From NCBI GenBank assembly GCA_002449305.1, contig DKDI01000032.1, positions 1-64,000 on the forward strand: a stretch of 64,000 nucleotides of DNA, written 5' to 3'. The notes below the pieces were generated by a model. That model was given only the letters and a program-made list of their open reading frames with translations, was not told where the DNA came from and made no database searches. Positions 8,843-17,510 of this stretch are shown here, piece by piece; the first letter of the stretch is position 1, and each line of letters begins with the position of its first letter. The stretch comes from Treponema sp. UBA6852 (GTDB taxonomy: Bacteria; Spirochaetota; Spirochaetia; Treponematales; Treponemataceae). The position numbers and the translations under genes are program-made.

Positions 8843-9277
8843 ATGAACGACAGCCACAAAAACGACATTGGATTTCTTTTTAAGAAAATTGATGAGAAAC
8901 TTGAAAAACAGGTGAATGCAAATTTAAACTCGCTCGGAATAACGTTTGCGCAGCTAAGAGTCCTGATTTTTGTCCACGAGGCGAAAAACCAGCAGACGAC
9001 ACAGAAAGAAATTGAAACATTTCTTGAAGTCTCGCACCCGACGACAAACGGAATAATCAAGCGCCTGGAAGAAAAACACCTTGTAAAAACGGAAATGACA
9101 TTGAAAAACGGCCGAATGTCAAAAAATGTCGCCATAACAGAAAAAGGAATGGAACTCTGCTCAAAAAACGAGGCGGACAAAAATCTGCTTGAAGACAAGT
9201 TCACCGAATGGCTTTCAGAAGACGGAAAAAGCACGCTTAGAGAGTTTCTTTTAAAAATATACGAAAAATTGTGCTAG
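8843..9277 (+). CDS. MarR-family repressor of the efflux operon
   Basis: 144-aa winged-helix regulator. The DNA-binding core is visible as TQKEIETFLEVSHPTTNGIIKRLEEKHLV followed by the wing (MTLKNGRMSKNVAITEKG). It is divergent from the efflux operon with two palindromes between, so it probably represses both itself and the pump and is relieved by a pump substrate. There is no Shine-Dalgarno sequence; a TATAAA/TAAAAT element at 8828-8835 lies only 7-9 bases before ATG 8843, so the transcript may be leaderless or nearly so. Confidence 0.92.
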   Translation: MNDSHKNDIGFLFKKIDEKLEKQVNANLNSLGITFAQLRVLIFVHEAKNQQTTQKEIETFLEVSHPTTNGIIKRLEEKHLVKTEMTLKNGRMSKNVAITEKGMELCSKNEADKNLLEDKFTEWLSEDGKSTLREFLLKIYEKLC

Positions 9278-9294
9278 GAGTTGGTAAGAGGCAG

Positions 9295-9391
9295 AAAAAT
9301 ATACCCAGTATGTTGGGGAAATATAGTGACTATGTTTTAAAATAAAGTAACTATATTTGGAAATATAGTTACTTTATTCGGGGAACTTAGT
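9295..9391. repeat. 97-bp direct repeat, left copy, flanking the type I RM island
   Basis: Aligns without gaps to 19148-19244 with only four mismatches. It begins AAAAATATACCCAGTATG and ends GGGGAACTTAGT. It contains an 18-bp perfect stem with a GG loop (arms 9341-9358 and 9361-9378), which may also terminate the convergent marR and hsdR transcripts. The repeat brackets exactly the hsd island and nothing else in the window, so it may mark the boundaries of an acquired segment. Confidence 0.85.
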
Positions 9392-9444
9392 TACTTTATT
9401 TTTTATGATTTTCTAGACAAAGCGTCATTGCCTATGCTTAATAA

Positions 9445-12400
9445 TTACTCATACTTCTTGAAATTTTCTGCCTGGTCAAAAACTTCCTTAAAGACTTCTT
9501 CGCGAGGGACCGGAGGATAGCCGTTTTCATCAAGCAGAATCCGTAAATCTGCCTTCATTTCAGCCTTTACATCCAGACGGTGATTCCAGTCCGTATATTT
9601 TACATTCTGGGCAACAAGAAACTTGACCTTTTTTGCAAGTTCAACCATTTTTTCTTTTGGATACTGATTCTCAAAATTAAATCGTTTGGCACAGCTTACA
9701 AGAATGTCGTAAAACGCTTTTTTCTCAAAATCAATTCCCATAGCTTCAAAGGATTTTTTGTCTTCCATCATATCGGCAAAAAGCTGATTCAATTGTTCTG
9801 CAACATCATCAAGAACCTTGCTTGCAAGGTCGCCGTCGGCAAAACGATTGTTGTAAGCGATAATCAGACTGTTCAATCGTTCGGAAAATTCTGTCGCCTT
9901 TATTTTGTTCGTTTTCTTATATTCACCGATTGCCTGCTTTAAAAGCTGCTCAAGTATTTTGATTTTTGTATTGGGAAGCGGAAGCCTGTTAATTTTTTCA
10001 AGGTATTCAGAACTGAATAAATCAAAGTTTACATTTTTTCCGACCTGAAAAAGTTCCTCTACACCGTCAGATTTTATCGCTTCCTGAATCAGTTTTGAAA
10101 CGTGGCTATTCATCGTGGCAATATCAGGAGCATCGCCTTTTGTAAGTTTAAAAAGAATCGCACGGACTGCAATATAAAAATTAATCTGATTTTTTTCATC
10201 GACGGAAAATGATTCGCTTGTAGAGCAAAGGTTAAACGTCTTTTTCATTTTGCGAGCAGCTTCCATAAAACGTTTTTCCAAATCTTCAGTAAGCTGAACA
10301 TATTCAACGGTCTTGTTCAAAGTTTCAAGCTGCTGAAACGGCGTTCCGTTATAATACAGCGATGCATCAAACTTGTTGAACATTGCATTGACAACGCTCA
10401 ATTGGTCTTTCACAATTACAACAGCTTTTTCAGAGTCTTCAAATTCTTCCTGTTCGCCATCAGTATATTTTTTCAAGGCTTCATTCATTGCCTTTTTGAT
10501 TCCGATGTAATCGACAACGAGTCCTTTCTCTTTTCCTTTGAAAGTTCTGTTTACACGGCTGATTGTCTGAATCAATGTATGTTTTTGAATCGGTTTAAAA
10601 ATATAGATTGTATCAAGTGAAGGAACATCAAAACCTGTAAGCCACATATCGCAGACAATTGCAATCTTAAAATTAGATTTTTCATTTTTGAACTGGCGGT
10701 CAAGCTCTTTGCGGTATTCATGGTTTCCAAGAAGCTCAAAAAGTTCTTTTGTATCTTTCGCCTTGTTCTCGGTCATCACCATTTTTATTTTTTCTATAGG
10801 TCTTAGTTCTTTTTTTTCTTTTTCAGAAACGGTCGCATCTTCTGGACAAAGTCTTTTTTCATTCCACTGCGGGCGAAGGTGAACAATTTCCTTCCATAAG
10901 TCAAACGCAGCTTCGCGGGAAGAACAGACAAAAATTGCTTTTCCAAAGACAGTCGCCCCTTCGCGCCCCCGTGTTTCATAATGATTTATAAAATCTTCGG
11001 CAACGGCTTTTATAACATCAGGGTCGCGCAAAATCGCCTCAAGATTTGTAACAGCCTTTTTGCTCTGCTCAATCTGATTTTCGTTTGCTCCCTGCTCTGC
11101 GCATTGCGCGTAATAATTTTCAATTTCAAGAATCTTTTTGTGGTCAAGAAAAACTTTTGCAGCCCGTCCTTCGTAAACAAGATTCACTGTGATTCCGTCG
11201 GCAACAGATTCTTTCATCGTGTAAGTGTCTACAATTTCGCCAAAAACTTTTTCCATTTCATCAATCGGAGTTCCTGTAAAACCGACATAAGTTGCATTCG
11301 GAAAAGAATCGTGCAGATATTTTGCAAAACCAAATTTGTGCTCGACAATTCCCTTTTCATCATTTACCACAAGTTTCTCATCAAGATTGTTTTGCGAACG
11401 GTGGGCTTCATCGCTTATGCAAATGATGTTTGGGCGTTCAGAAAGAAGCTTTGTGTCCTCACAGAATTTTTGAATCGTTGTAAGATAAACGCCGCCGCTC
11501 TGACGGTCGCGAAGTTTTTCGCCAAGACTGGAACGGTTTTCTATTGTTTCAATATTCTGGTCGCCGATATAATTTTTTGATTTAAGAAAAAGTTTCCCAA
11601 GCTGATCATCCAAATCAGTTCTGTCGGTAATAACAATGATGGTCGAACTTTTAAGCGAAGTTGATTTCATCAATAGTCGGCTCAAGAAAACCATAGTGTA
11701 ACTTTTGCCGCAGCCTGTCGCGCCAAAATAAATTCCGCCCTTGCCGCTGCCATTCGGTTTTATGGAAGATTTTATGCTTTCAAAAAGTTTTGTTGCAGCA
11801 AAGAACTGCGGATAACGGCAGACGATTTTTAGCTCATTGTCGCTTGAATCCGGAAAATACAAAAAATCTTTTATGACAGAAAGAAGCCGCTCCGGCCTGA
11901 AACATCCGTTAATCATCGTGATTAAGGAACTGATTCCGTCAACTTCCTTGTCTGCGCTTTCAACTTTGCGCCAGGAATAAAAATATTCATAAGGCGAAAA
12001 AATCGATCCCATCTTGGAATTTGCGCCGTCGGAAATCACTACAAAAGCGTTGTACTTAAAAAGTTCCGGAATATCGCGGCGGTAGCGCACGGCAAGCTGC
12101 TTGTATGCATCCTCAATCGTAGTGTTTTCCCTGATTGCAGACTTGAACTCCAGAACAACAAGCGGAATTCCGTTCACATAAACAATTCCGTCAGGAATAC
12201 GAAGCTGTTCCCTGCCCTGAACCTCAAGCTGATTCACAATCTGAAAAATATTGTTTTCAGGATTCTCAAAATCAATCAGATTAATAAAAAGGTCTTTTTG
12301 GGAAGAATCATCGCGACGAATTGTAAAGCCATTGCAGATAAAATCCAAAATCCGCCTGTTTTCATCATACAAATCCGAAGAGACATTTTTGATTTTATTC

Positions 12401-12591
12401 ACAGCTGCCGAGATTTCGCTTTGAGTAATATTCTAGTCTGAATATCGGAACAAAAGAAAATTTCTAAGAACATCAGTCAAAAGAACTTCCGTTTTGTCGT
12501 GGTGGATTTCGCTTCCAGTAAGGTGTGCGTAGCCTGCTTTCTCAAACAGTTCAATAATGGAAAGTTCCAGTGCGTGCTCGTCGAATTGCAT
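9445..12591 (-). pseudogene. hsdR: type I restriction endonuclease subunit R, interrupted by an in-frame stop
   Basis: The complete frame from ATG 12591 (GGAG site upstream) encodes a normal-length HsdR of about 1,048 residues, but codon 53 is TAG (12433-12435). The first 52 residues (MQFDEHALELSIIELFEKAG...) are a typical HsdR start. Beyond the stop the frame resumes with ITQSEIS, and a GTG at 12400-12402 could restart a 985-aa protein. Nuclease residues (PDGIVYV...LEFKSA), Walker A (FGATGCGKSYT), DEAH (ISDEAHRSQ) and motif III (GFTGTP) are intact. It is the last gene of the island. Unless the stop is read through or the internal GTG is used, restriction is off while methylation remains on. 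Confidence 0.9.
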
Positions 12592-12611
12592 TTTATCTGT
12601 CTCCGGTTTAT

Positions 12612-12842
12612 TTAAATTTCCTGCTGAATGATTCGGCCGTTTTCTTTTTCTGACTTATAAATATCATAAATATAAGAGGGACTTTCAAGATACAAACCTG
12701 TTTCAATATTGTTCAGCTTTGAAAAAGTTTCTGATGTGTAAAGCCGCTGCATTGCCTCAAGAACCGGGACTTTAAAATCTTCCATTATAAAAGAAACAAC
12801 ATCATCCGTGATGTATTCAATCAGCTGTTCCTGCTTAGACAT
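12612..12842 (-). CDS. small conserved protein of the DUF3791/DUF3990 cassette
   Basis: 76-aa protein (MSKQEQLIEYITDDVVSFIMEDFKV...) with no recognised domain name. It starts at ATG 12842, overlapping the stop of the DUF3990 remnant, and ends 20 bp before hsdR. Proteins of this size and pattern (helical, ending in a YDIYKSE motif) accompany DUF3990 genes, so it is probably the third part of that cassette and perhaps an antitoxin-like partner. That role is inference only. Confidence 0.6.
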   Translation of the reverse strand: MSKQEQLIEYITDDVVSFIMEDFKVPVLEAMQRLYTSETFSKLNNIETGLYLESPSYIYDIYKSEKENGRIIQQEI

Positions 12843-13014
12843 TTTCAACCCCAGTTTTTAAAAGATATGACAACGCTTTTTCTGTATGAAACGAATATTG
12901 GTCTGTCAATTTCTTGAATTCCATTTCTTTTACTAAAGTTTCAACAGAAATAAGCCCGTCCGAAAACTGCCTGAAAAACTGAATGTCAACATTTGAACCG
13001 TGATAAAGCGTCAT
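12835..13014 (-). pseudogene. DUF3990 protein with large internal deletion
   Basis: The 59-aa frame from ATG 13014 begins with the family N-terminus MTLYHGSNVDI and jumps directly to the usual C-terminus (LVKEMEFKKLTDQYSFHTEKALSYL). The 90 or so residues normally between, including most of the predicted ADP-ribosyl-transferase-like fold, are absent, while the frame stays open. It overlaps DUF3791 by 4 bp upstream and the 76-aa gene downstream. The YHGS motif resembles the NAD-binding histidine motif of ADP-ribosyltransferases. The remnant should be catalytically dead. Confidence 0.7.
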
Positions 13015-13235
13015 TGAATCTTGTCTCCGTTTTTCTGGCAAATCTGCGTCATATCAGAAACCGCATCAGCAAAAGAAAGCGTATGCTCAACATCATAAAA
13101 TTCCGTAAGAAAATCCAAAGCCTTGTGCTCCAGCAGATATAAAAATGACTGAGTTTTAGAAAGCGACTTAGCCTGCGCGAATTCATTCACACACGCGACT
13201 GTATACCGGATTTGATTTTGCTCCTGATTTGACAT
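13011..13235 (-). CDS. DUF3791 domain protein
   Basis: 74-aa helical protein (MSNQEQNQIRYTVACVNEFAQAKSLSKTQ...) matching the DUF3791 pattern: a V-x-EFA segment, a YLLEHKALDFL segment and a YDVEHTLSF segment. Start taken at ATG 13235 with AGGA upstream; a TATAAT element on the minus strand at 13262-13257 suggests its own promoter. DUF3791 and DUF3990 genes occur together in many Firmicutes and spirochaetes. A toxin-antitoxin role has been suggested by such pairing but cannot be shown here. Confidence 0.75.
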   Translation of the reverse strand: MSNQEQNQIRYTVACVNEFAQAKSLSKTQSFLYLLEHKALDFLTEFYDVEHTLSFADAVSDMTQICQKNGDKIQ

Positions 13236-13414
13236 AAGCACAATTCCTATAGATAAATTATAACATACTTTGTGGCATAGGAAAATAATGGAAAAGGGAA
13301 TGTTCCAATGCGTGCTTATCTAAATGCATATTCAGAATTTCAAAATTTATCCTAATTAATGATAATATTTATTGATTATATTGTGTTGAAAAATTTTGAA
13401 AGAATAAAAGGAAA

Positions 13415-13465
13415 AAATAAAAAAAACGGAATGAATCTGTATCGTAAAACGGCTGGATCCATTCC
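13415..13465 (-). terminator. Rho-independent terminator downstream of the Abi gene
   Basis: On the minus strand a 10-bp stem with one mismatch (arms 13456-13465 and 13428-13437) is followed by a T-rich run (13415-13426). It lies about 60 bases after the Abi pseudogene and separates the hsdM-to-abi transcript from the DUF3791-to-hsdR transcript. The rest of 13236-13524 shows no gene. Confidence 0.6.
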
Positions 13466-13524
13466 TTATAGAACATAAACGTTCAAGTTCAATACTCAAA
13501 ATATATAACAAATTTATTGTTCTG

Positions 13525-14426
13525 TCAAAATAATTTTTTATATTCTTTGTAAAAACGAAATACAAATACATAAACAGAAACAATATTATTATTTGTTTTA
13601 TAATATGCCGCATGTTTTCTGCAACGCTTAAAAAAAGCATCCACCTCTTTTAATCTCTTATTTAAAACATTTCTTGTTTTATCCAAAATTTTAAAAACCA
13701 TAAGAACATCTAAAAAATCTTGAACGACTGGATTAGTCAGATAATGCTTCAGTTTTTTTGTATCTATAAGCGGAAAATTTCTTTTTATTGAATCTCTAAG
13801 AGCATTGTTTATAAACGGTTAAGAATACATGAGTTATGAGCCGCAGCATTTCTCATTATTCGGACAGACCATAAATATTGCGACACACTGTTTCCAATTG
13901 GAAATCTTTTTATATAGAAATCATAGAATCGAGTAAGTTCACCAAATGAAATAACTTCTACAAAAACCCATATTGGCAAATCCTCGATATTGTTTTTAAT
14001 AAGTCGAGCAGAATAACCTGAATTATCAGAATGTTCTTTTAAATTATCTTTTATGTCCTTATTTTCCTCAAGAAAATCTGATACAACTTTATATCCGTCA
14101 TCAGATTCATTTTGTTGAGATGCAGCCAATAATTGGACTTTAATAAAATGCTCAATATCAACAGTCATTTTAAACACAAGTTCTCTAAAATACATATCCA
14201 ATCTTGCCAAATCTTGAAGATATGAAAAATCCAAACCAGAATATTTATTTCTAACAGGATTTTTTACATAGTTTTTTGCATAAGACTTCAATTTAAAATA
14301 ATAAGTATTATAAAGCAGATAATTTCTTGCCTCTTCTTCAGATACATATTTAAATGTAATATTCTTAGATTTTATGTCATTGATAATTTCTTCAACCGAA
14401 AGTTTTGGCTTTCTATGCATTGTCAT
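13525..14426 (-). pseudogene. Abi_2/HEPN-family abortive-infection-like protein, frameshifted
   Basis: The frame from ATG 14426 encodes MTMHRKPKLSVEEIINDIKS... and ends prematurely at TAA 13809-13811, just after the HEPN-like catalytic motif RNAAAH (R-x4-H) in IMRNAAAHNSCILNR. In the next frame the protein continues naturally (FINNALRDSIKRNFPLIDTKKL...) to TGA at 13525. A single T lost from a T-run restores the whole ~300-aa protein. The motif suggests an RNase of the Abi_2 (AbiD/AbiF) family. It overlaps the 3' end of hsdS. As read, about a third of the protein is missing. Confidence 0.75.
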
Positions 14427-15615
14427 TTTCCTCTCTTTGCCTATTTGCAATCTGCGAAACGAGAAGTTGTTTTAACCGAGCAAGTTTTTCAATTTCCTGA
14501 TAATTATTTTTCAAGTTCTGAATTATCTTTGCAAGATCTGTTTTACTTCTAACTTTTTCATCAGGGACAACAAGCAAAAGTTTTTCGATAAAATCTTTAC
14601 TTAAATTGTTTTGTGCTCCGCCATTTGACATTAAACTTATTTCTTTCTGATTCGCAAGAAGTACAAAATAAAGATATGCAGAATCATTTAAGTTTTTACA
14701 AATCATTCCACAAACAGCCTGATTCGTTGTTGCTTCAATATTCAAATATCCGACTTCACCAGCAGTAACTCCATACATAGCCATAAGAACAGTATCTTTT
14801 GGCAACAACTTAGTCGATGTTTCATTCAATGCTTTTTTTGTTATAAACTCTTCAACTGAAATTGTTACATTATTATGAACTTCACCTGACTTTAACCAAG
14901 GTATTGTTCCATTCTGCCAATAATCAATTTCTGTTCTTGAAGGAGTTGAACCAGATTTCATTTCCTTGCAAAAATCTTTGACAGATTGAATTTTCATTGA
15001 AACATTCAATTTGTCTTTTATTTCTTCAAGTTCATTATCTGTATAATTCAATAATAAATTTGGATTAAAAATCTGCTTTACAATGTTCTTTCCCAATTCA
15101 ACCAACTTTTCGTTTATCTTCTGTTTAATTTTGATGCGGTTTTCTATTGCGTTGTAGGCATCTACGATTTTCTGCTGCTCTTCGAGTGGAGGAACTGGGA
15201 GTTCAACACGGCACATTTCTTCCCAGTCAAATATTTCCCGAACGCTTCCGTGTGATTTGTAACGGGCATAACGGTCAAACTCTGGACGAAGAAACCACAA
15301 CATCAGATATTCCGGCAAAAGTTTTGAAATATCTATAATTTCAAAAACAGAATAAGAACTTGAAATAATGCATTCCGGTTCTTTAAGCAATGCAATCGTA
15401 ATTTTTTCGCCATTTCTGGAAGTAACCGGACCATAGGCAAACTGTCCTTTCTTTACTACTTTATACGATTTAAAATCAGTTCCAATTGTATTTGCAATTG
15501 ACTCAATAAAGCATTTGTTAATACTCAATCCTAACAATCTATTTACAGATAAATCTCTATTACGAATATCAACTTGCCGTATATATTCACCTAGCTTTTT
15601 CAATTCACTCATCAT
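14413..15615 (-). CDS. hsdS: type I restriction-modification specificity subunit S
   Basis: 400-aa HsdS with two target-recognition domains, each followed by the conserved helical spacer. The first ends in LPVPPLEEQQKIVDAYNAI, with a long coiled coil to about residue 200. The second starts at the classic motif GSTPSRTEIDYW..GTIPWLKSGEV. It directs HsdM and HsdR to a bipartite DNA site. The start overlaps the fic stop by 4 bp. Only one hsdS is present and I see no inverted copy, so hsdS shuffling is not indicated. Confidence 0.93.
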   Translation of the reverse strand: MMSELKKLGEYIRQVDIRNRDLSVNRLLGLSINKCFIESIANTIGTDFKSYKVVKKGQFAYGPVTSRNGEKITIALLKEPECIISSSYSVFEIIDISKLLPEYLMLWFLRPEFDRYARYKSHGSVREIFDWEEMCRVELPVPPLEEQQKIVDAYNAIENRIKIKQKINEKLVELGKNIVKQIFNPNLLLNYTDNELEEIKDKLNVSMKIQSVKDFCKEMKSGSTPSRTEIDYWQNGTIPWLKSGEVHNNVTISVEEFITKKALNETSTKLLPKDTVLMAMYGVTAGEVGYLNIEATTNQAVCGMICKNLNDSAYLYFVLLANQKEISLMSNGGAQNNLSKDFIEKLLLVVPDEKVRSKTDLAKIIQNLKNNYQEIEKLARLKQLLVSQIANRQREENDNA

Positions 15616-16490
15616 TCTGCCTCTTCATAGTAATACGAATAGTCAATTCCTTTCATAAACATCTCACGGTCATTGATTTTATCGGTCAGGACATTTTTCA
15701 AAAGAAATTTGATTTTTGAAGAGTCGTAAACACTCTGTTCCATTGCATCAAGATAATCTTTTTTGTTGATTTTGCTCCAGTCAACAGATTTTTTTAGGCT
15801 GCGCTTTAAAATCAAATCCAGCCAGATTCTTGTTGTTCCGCCGTTTCCTTCGCGGAACGGATGGGCAATGTTCATTTCCACATATTTTTCCGCAATCTGC
15901 TCAAATGCTGATTCCGGCATTTTTTCAATTGAATCTAAAGTCTGTGGCAAAAACTCCGCCGCGGCAAACTTGAATCCGCCCTTTGAAATATTCACAGTGC
16001 GGATTTTTCCTGCAAAGTCATAAAGCCCGCCAAAAAGATACGCATGAATCTGTTTAAGTCCGTTTACTGTTCCAACTTCTATGCTTTCCAAAAGAGAACT
16101 TTCAAAAAGTGCATAAGCCTTTGTTTTGCTTTTTCCGTCAATCGTTTCGTCAGAATAATTAAACCATTGGATGAATGGAGCAGACTTATTGTTAGGGAAA
16201 TTTTTTGCAAGCTCAATTACCTGATTGTAGTCCATTACATCAGTTTTGTATTTTTTGCCGTCCGCTGCCGTCAATTTCAGTTGGTTAGTGCCACTACCCA
16301 ACTGGATGTTTTCTCGCTTTAGTTTCGCCTTTAAATATTTCCAGTAGTTTCGATTTTTTTCGTAATCATCCTGCTCATTCAATACGCCGATTATATCAAG
16401 CACACTGAACCACCATTTGGAATTTTCTTCATCCCAAACTGCACGGACTTCTCTATCATTAAAAAATCGGATTGATATTTTTTCACTCAT
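15612..16490 (-). CDS. Fic-family AMPylase-like protein with N-terminal antirepressor-like domain
   Basis: 292-aa protein. Residues about 1-110 resemble the Bro-N/antirepressor-type domain seen in mobile-element Fic proteins. The C-terminal Fic domain holds the catalytic motif HPFREGNGGTTR (H210-R221), with the flap hairpin upstream near IRTVNISKGGF. Fic enzymes move AMP or another nucleotide monophosphate onto target hydroxyls. The family inhibitory motif (S/T)xxxE(G/N) is not present in strict form; a C-terminal SYYYEE is the nearest resemblance. It sits inside the hsd operon, abutting rhuM upstream and overlapping hsdS downstream by 4 bp, so it is co-expressed with the methylase. Confidence 0.88.
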   Translation of the reverse strand: MSEKISIRFFNDREVRAVWDEENSKWWFSVLDIIGVLNEQDDYEKNRNYWKYLKAKLKRENIQLGSGTNQLKLTAADGKKYKTDVMDYNQVIELAKNFPNNKSAPFIQWFNYSDETIDGKSKTKAYALFESSLLESIEVGTVNGLKQIHAYLFGGLYDFAGKIRTVNISKGGFKFAAAEFLPQTLDSIEKMPESAFEQIAEKYVEMNIAHPFREGNGGTTRIWLDLILKRSLKKSVDWSKINKKDYLDAMEQSVYDSSKIKFLLKNVLTDKINDREMFMKGIDYSYYYEEAE

Positions 16491-17507
16491 CTACTTCTTT
16501 TCTCCAGCTTTTGCTTCTTTTTCCAAAGTCCGAATTGTTTCCAGATATGCCAGTTCGACTGGGGAAAGATTTTTCTGAATGAATTTTTGATATTCTCTTT
16601 CTGCTTTTTCAAGAGCCTGCTTATGACTTACCGAGCCTGCGCCTTCCAAGATTTCTTTTCCTGTGCCAGAAAGAATTCTGTCCAGTTGCTCAACATAATC
16701 GCTCATGTACATTGTCTTATGTTCCATGGCGTTGATTTCAGCCAAGTCAAAATATGCGGAAACAAGATTGTTCAAAACTTTTAGTTCAGTTTCTGAAAGA
16801 TAGTTTTTTGCAACTGCAATATCTTTTTTAGTTGGAAAATCACCTGTAAAAGTTGTTAGCCCCATAAATTCTTTTTCTGAATCCGCGCGGTTATAAATCA
16901 CTTCCGCTGCAGTGTTTCCATGAGCCGCATAGTGAAGCTTATTTTGAACCATTTTAAAGAACGCAATGCTTTCTGCACTTTTTGGATTGTAATCCGCACT
17001 GGTAGCATATAAATCCAAAACCTGACGGTACATCACTTTTTCGCTTGAGCGGATGTCGCGGATTCTGTCTAAAAGTTCTTTCCAGTAATTTCCGCCGCCA
17101 AGTTCCTTTAAGCGTTTGTCATCAAGTGCATATCCTTTTTTAAGATACTCCTTCAGCAATTCAGTTGCCCAACGCCTGAATTGTGTTGCCACCATGGACT
17201 TAACACGGTAGCCAAGGGAGATAATCATGTCGAGATTGTAGAAAGGAAGTTCTCGACTGACTTGCCTTGTACCTTCCAATTGAACCTGTCGGAATTTCCG
17301 ACAAGTTGACTCTTCTTGCAATTCCCCTTCTTCATAAATATGCTGGATGTGTTCTACTATATTTGTTCGAGAAGACTGGTAAAGTTCTGCCATTTGTTGC
17401 TGAGTAAGCCACACTGTTTCATCTTCAAACCTGACATCAATTTTTGTAAGACCGTCCTTCGTCTGGTAAATTACAATATCGCCCTTGCTTTGATTTTCCA
17501 TACTCAT
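16491..17507 (-). CDS. rhuM: RhuM-family protein
   Basis: 338-aa member of the RhuM family (named after a Salmonella SPI-3 gene), recognised by the start VIYQTKDGLTKIDVRFEDETVWLTQQQMAELYQ and by LGYRVKSMVATQFRRWATELL. The N-terminal part looks DNA-binding. The C-terminal half (from about residue 165) resembles a degenerate Fic/Doc-like helical domain (HGNTAAEVIYNRADS), with no intact HPFxxGN motif. RhuM genes often sit between hsdM and hsdS in RM islands, as here. Function is unknown; a regulator or toxin partner for the following fic gene is possible. It starts 3 bp after hsdM. Confidence 0.88.
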   Translation of the reverse strand: MSMENQSKGDIVIYQTKDGLTKIDVRFEDETVWLTQQQMAELYQSSRTNIVEHIQHIYEEGELQEESTCRKFRQVQLEGTRQVSRELPFYNLDMIISLGYRVKSMVATQFRRWATELLKEYLKKGYALDDKRLKELGGGNYWKELLDRIRDIRSSEKVMYRQVLDLYATSADYNPKSAESIAFFKMVQNKLHYAAHGNTAAEVIYNRADSEKEFMGLTTFTGDFPTKKDIAVAKNYLSETELKVLNNLVSAYFDLAEINAMEHKTMYMSDYVEQLDRILSGTGKEILEGAGSVSHKQALEKAEREYQKFIQKNLSPVELAYLETIRTLEKEAKAGEKK

Positions 17508-17510
17508 ATC

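Noticed and set aside
13356..13640. 94-aa hydrophobic open frame on the minus strand
   Set aside because: It lies in a different frame over the 3' part of the frameshifted Abi gene and a terminator; no start signal and unlikely composition.
14413..15615. Phase-variable hsdS shuffling
   Set aside because: Only one hsdS is present and no inverted or partial second copy of its recognition domains was seen in the window.
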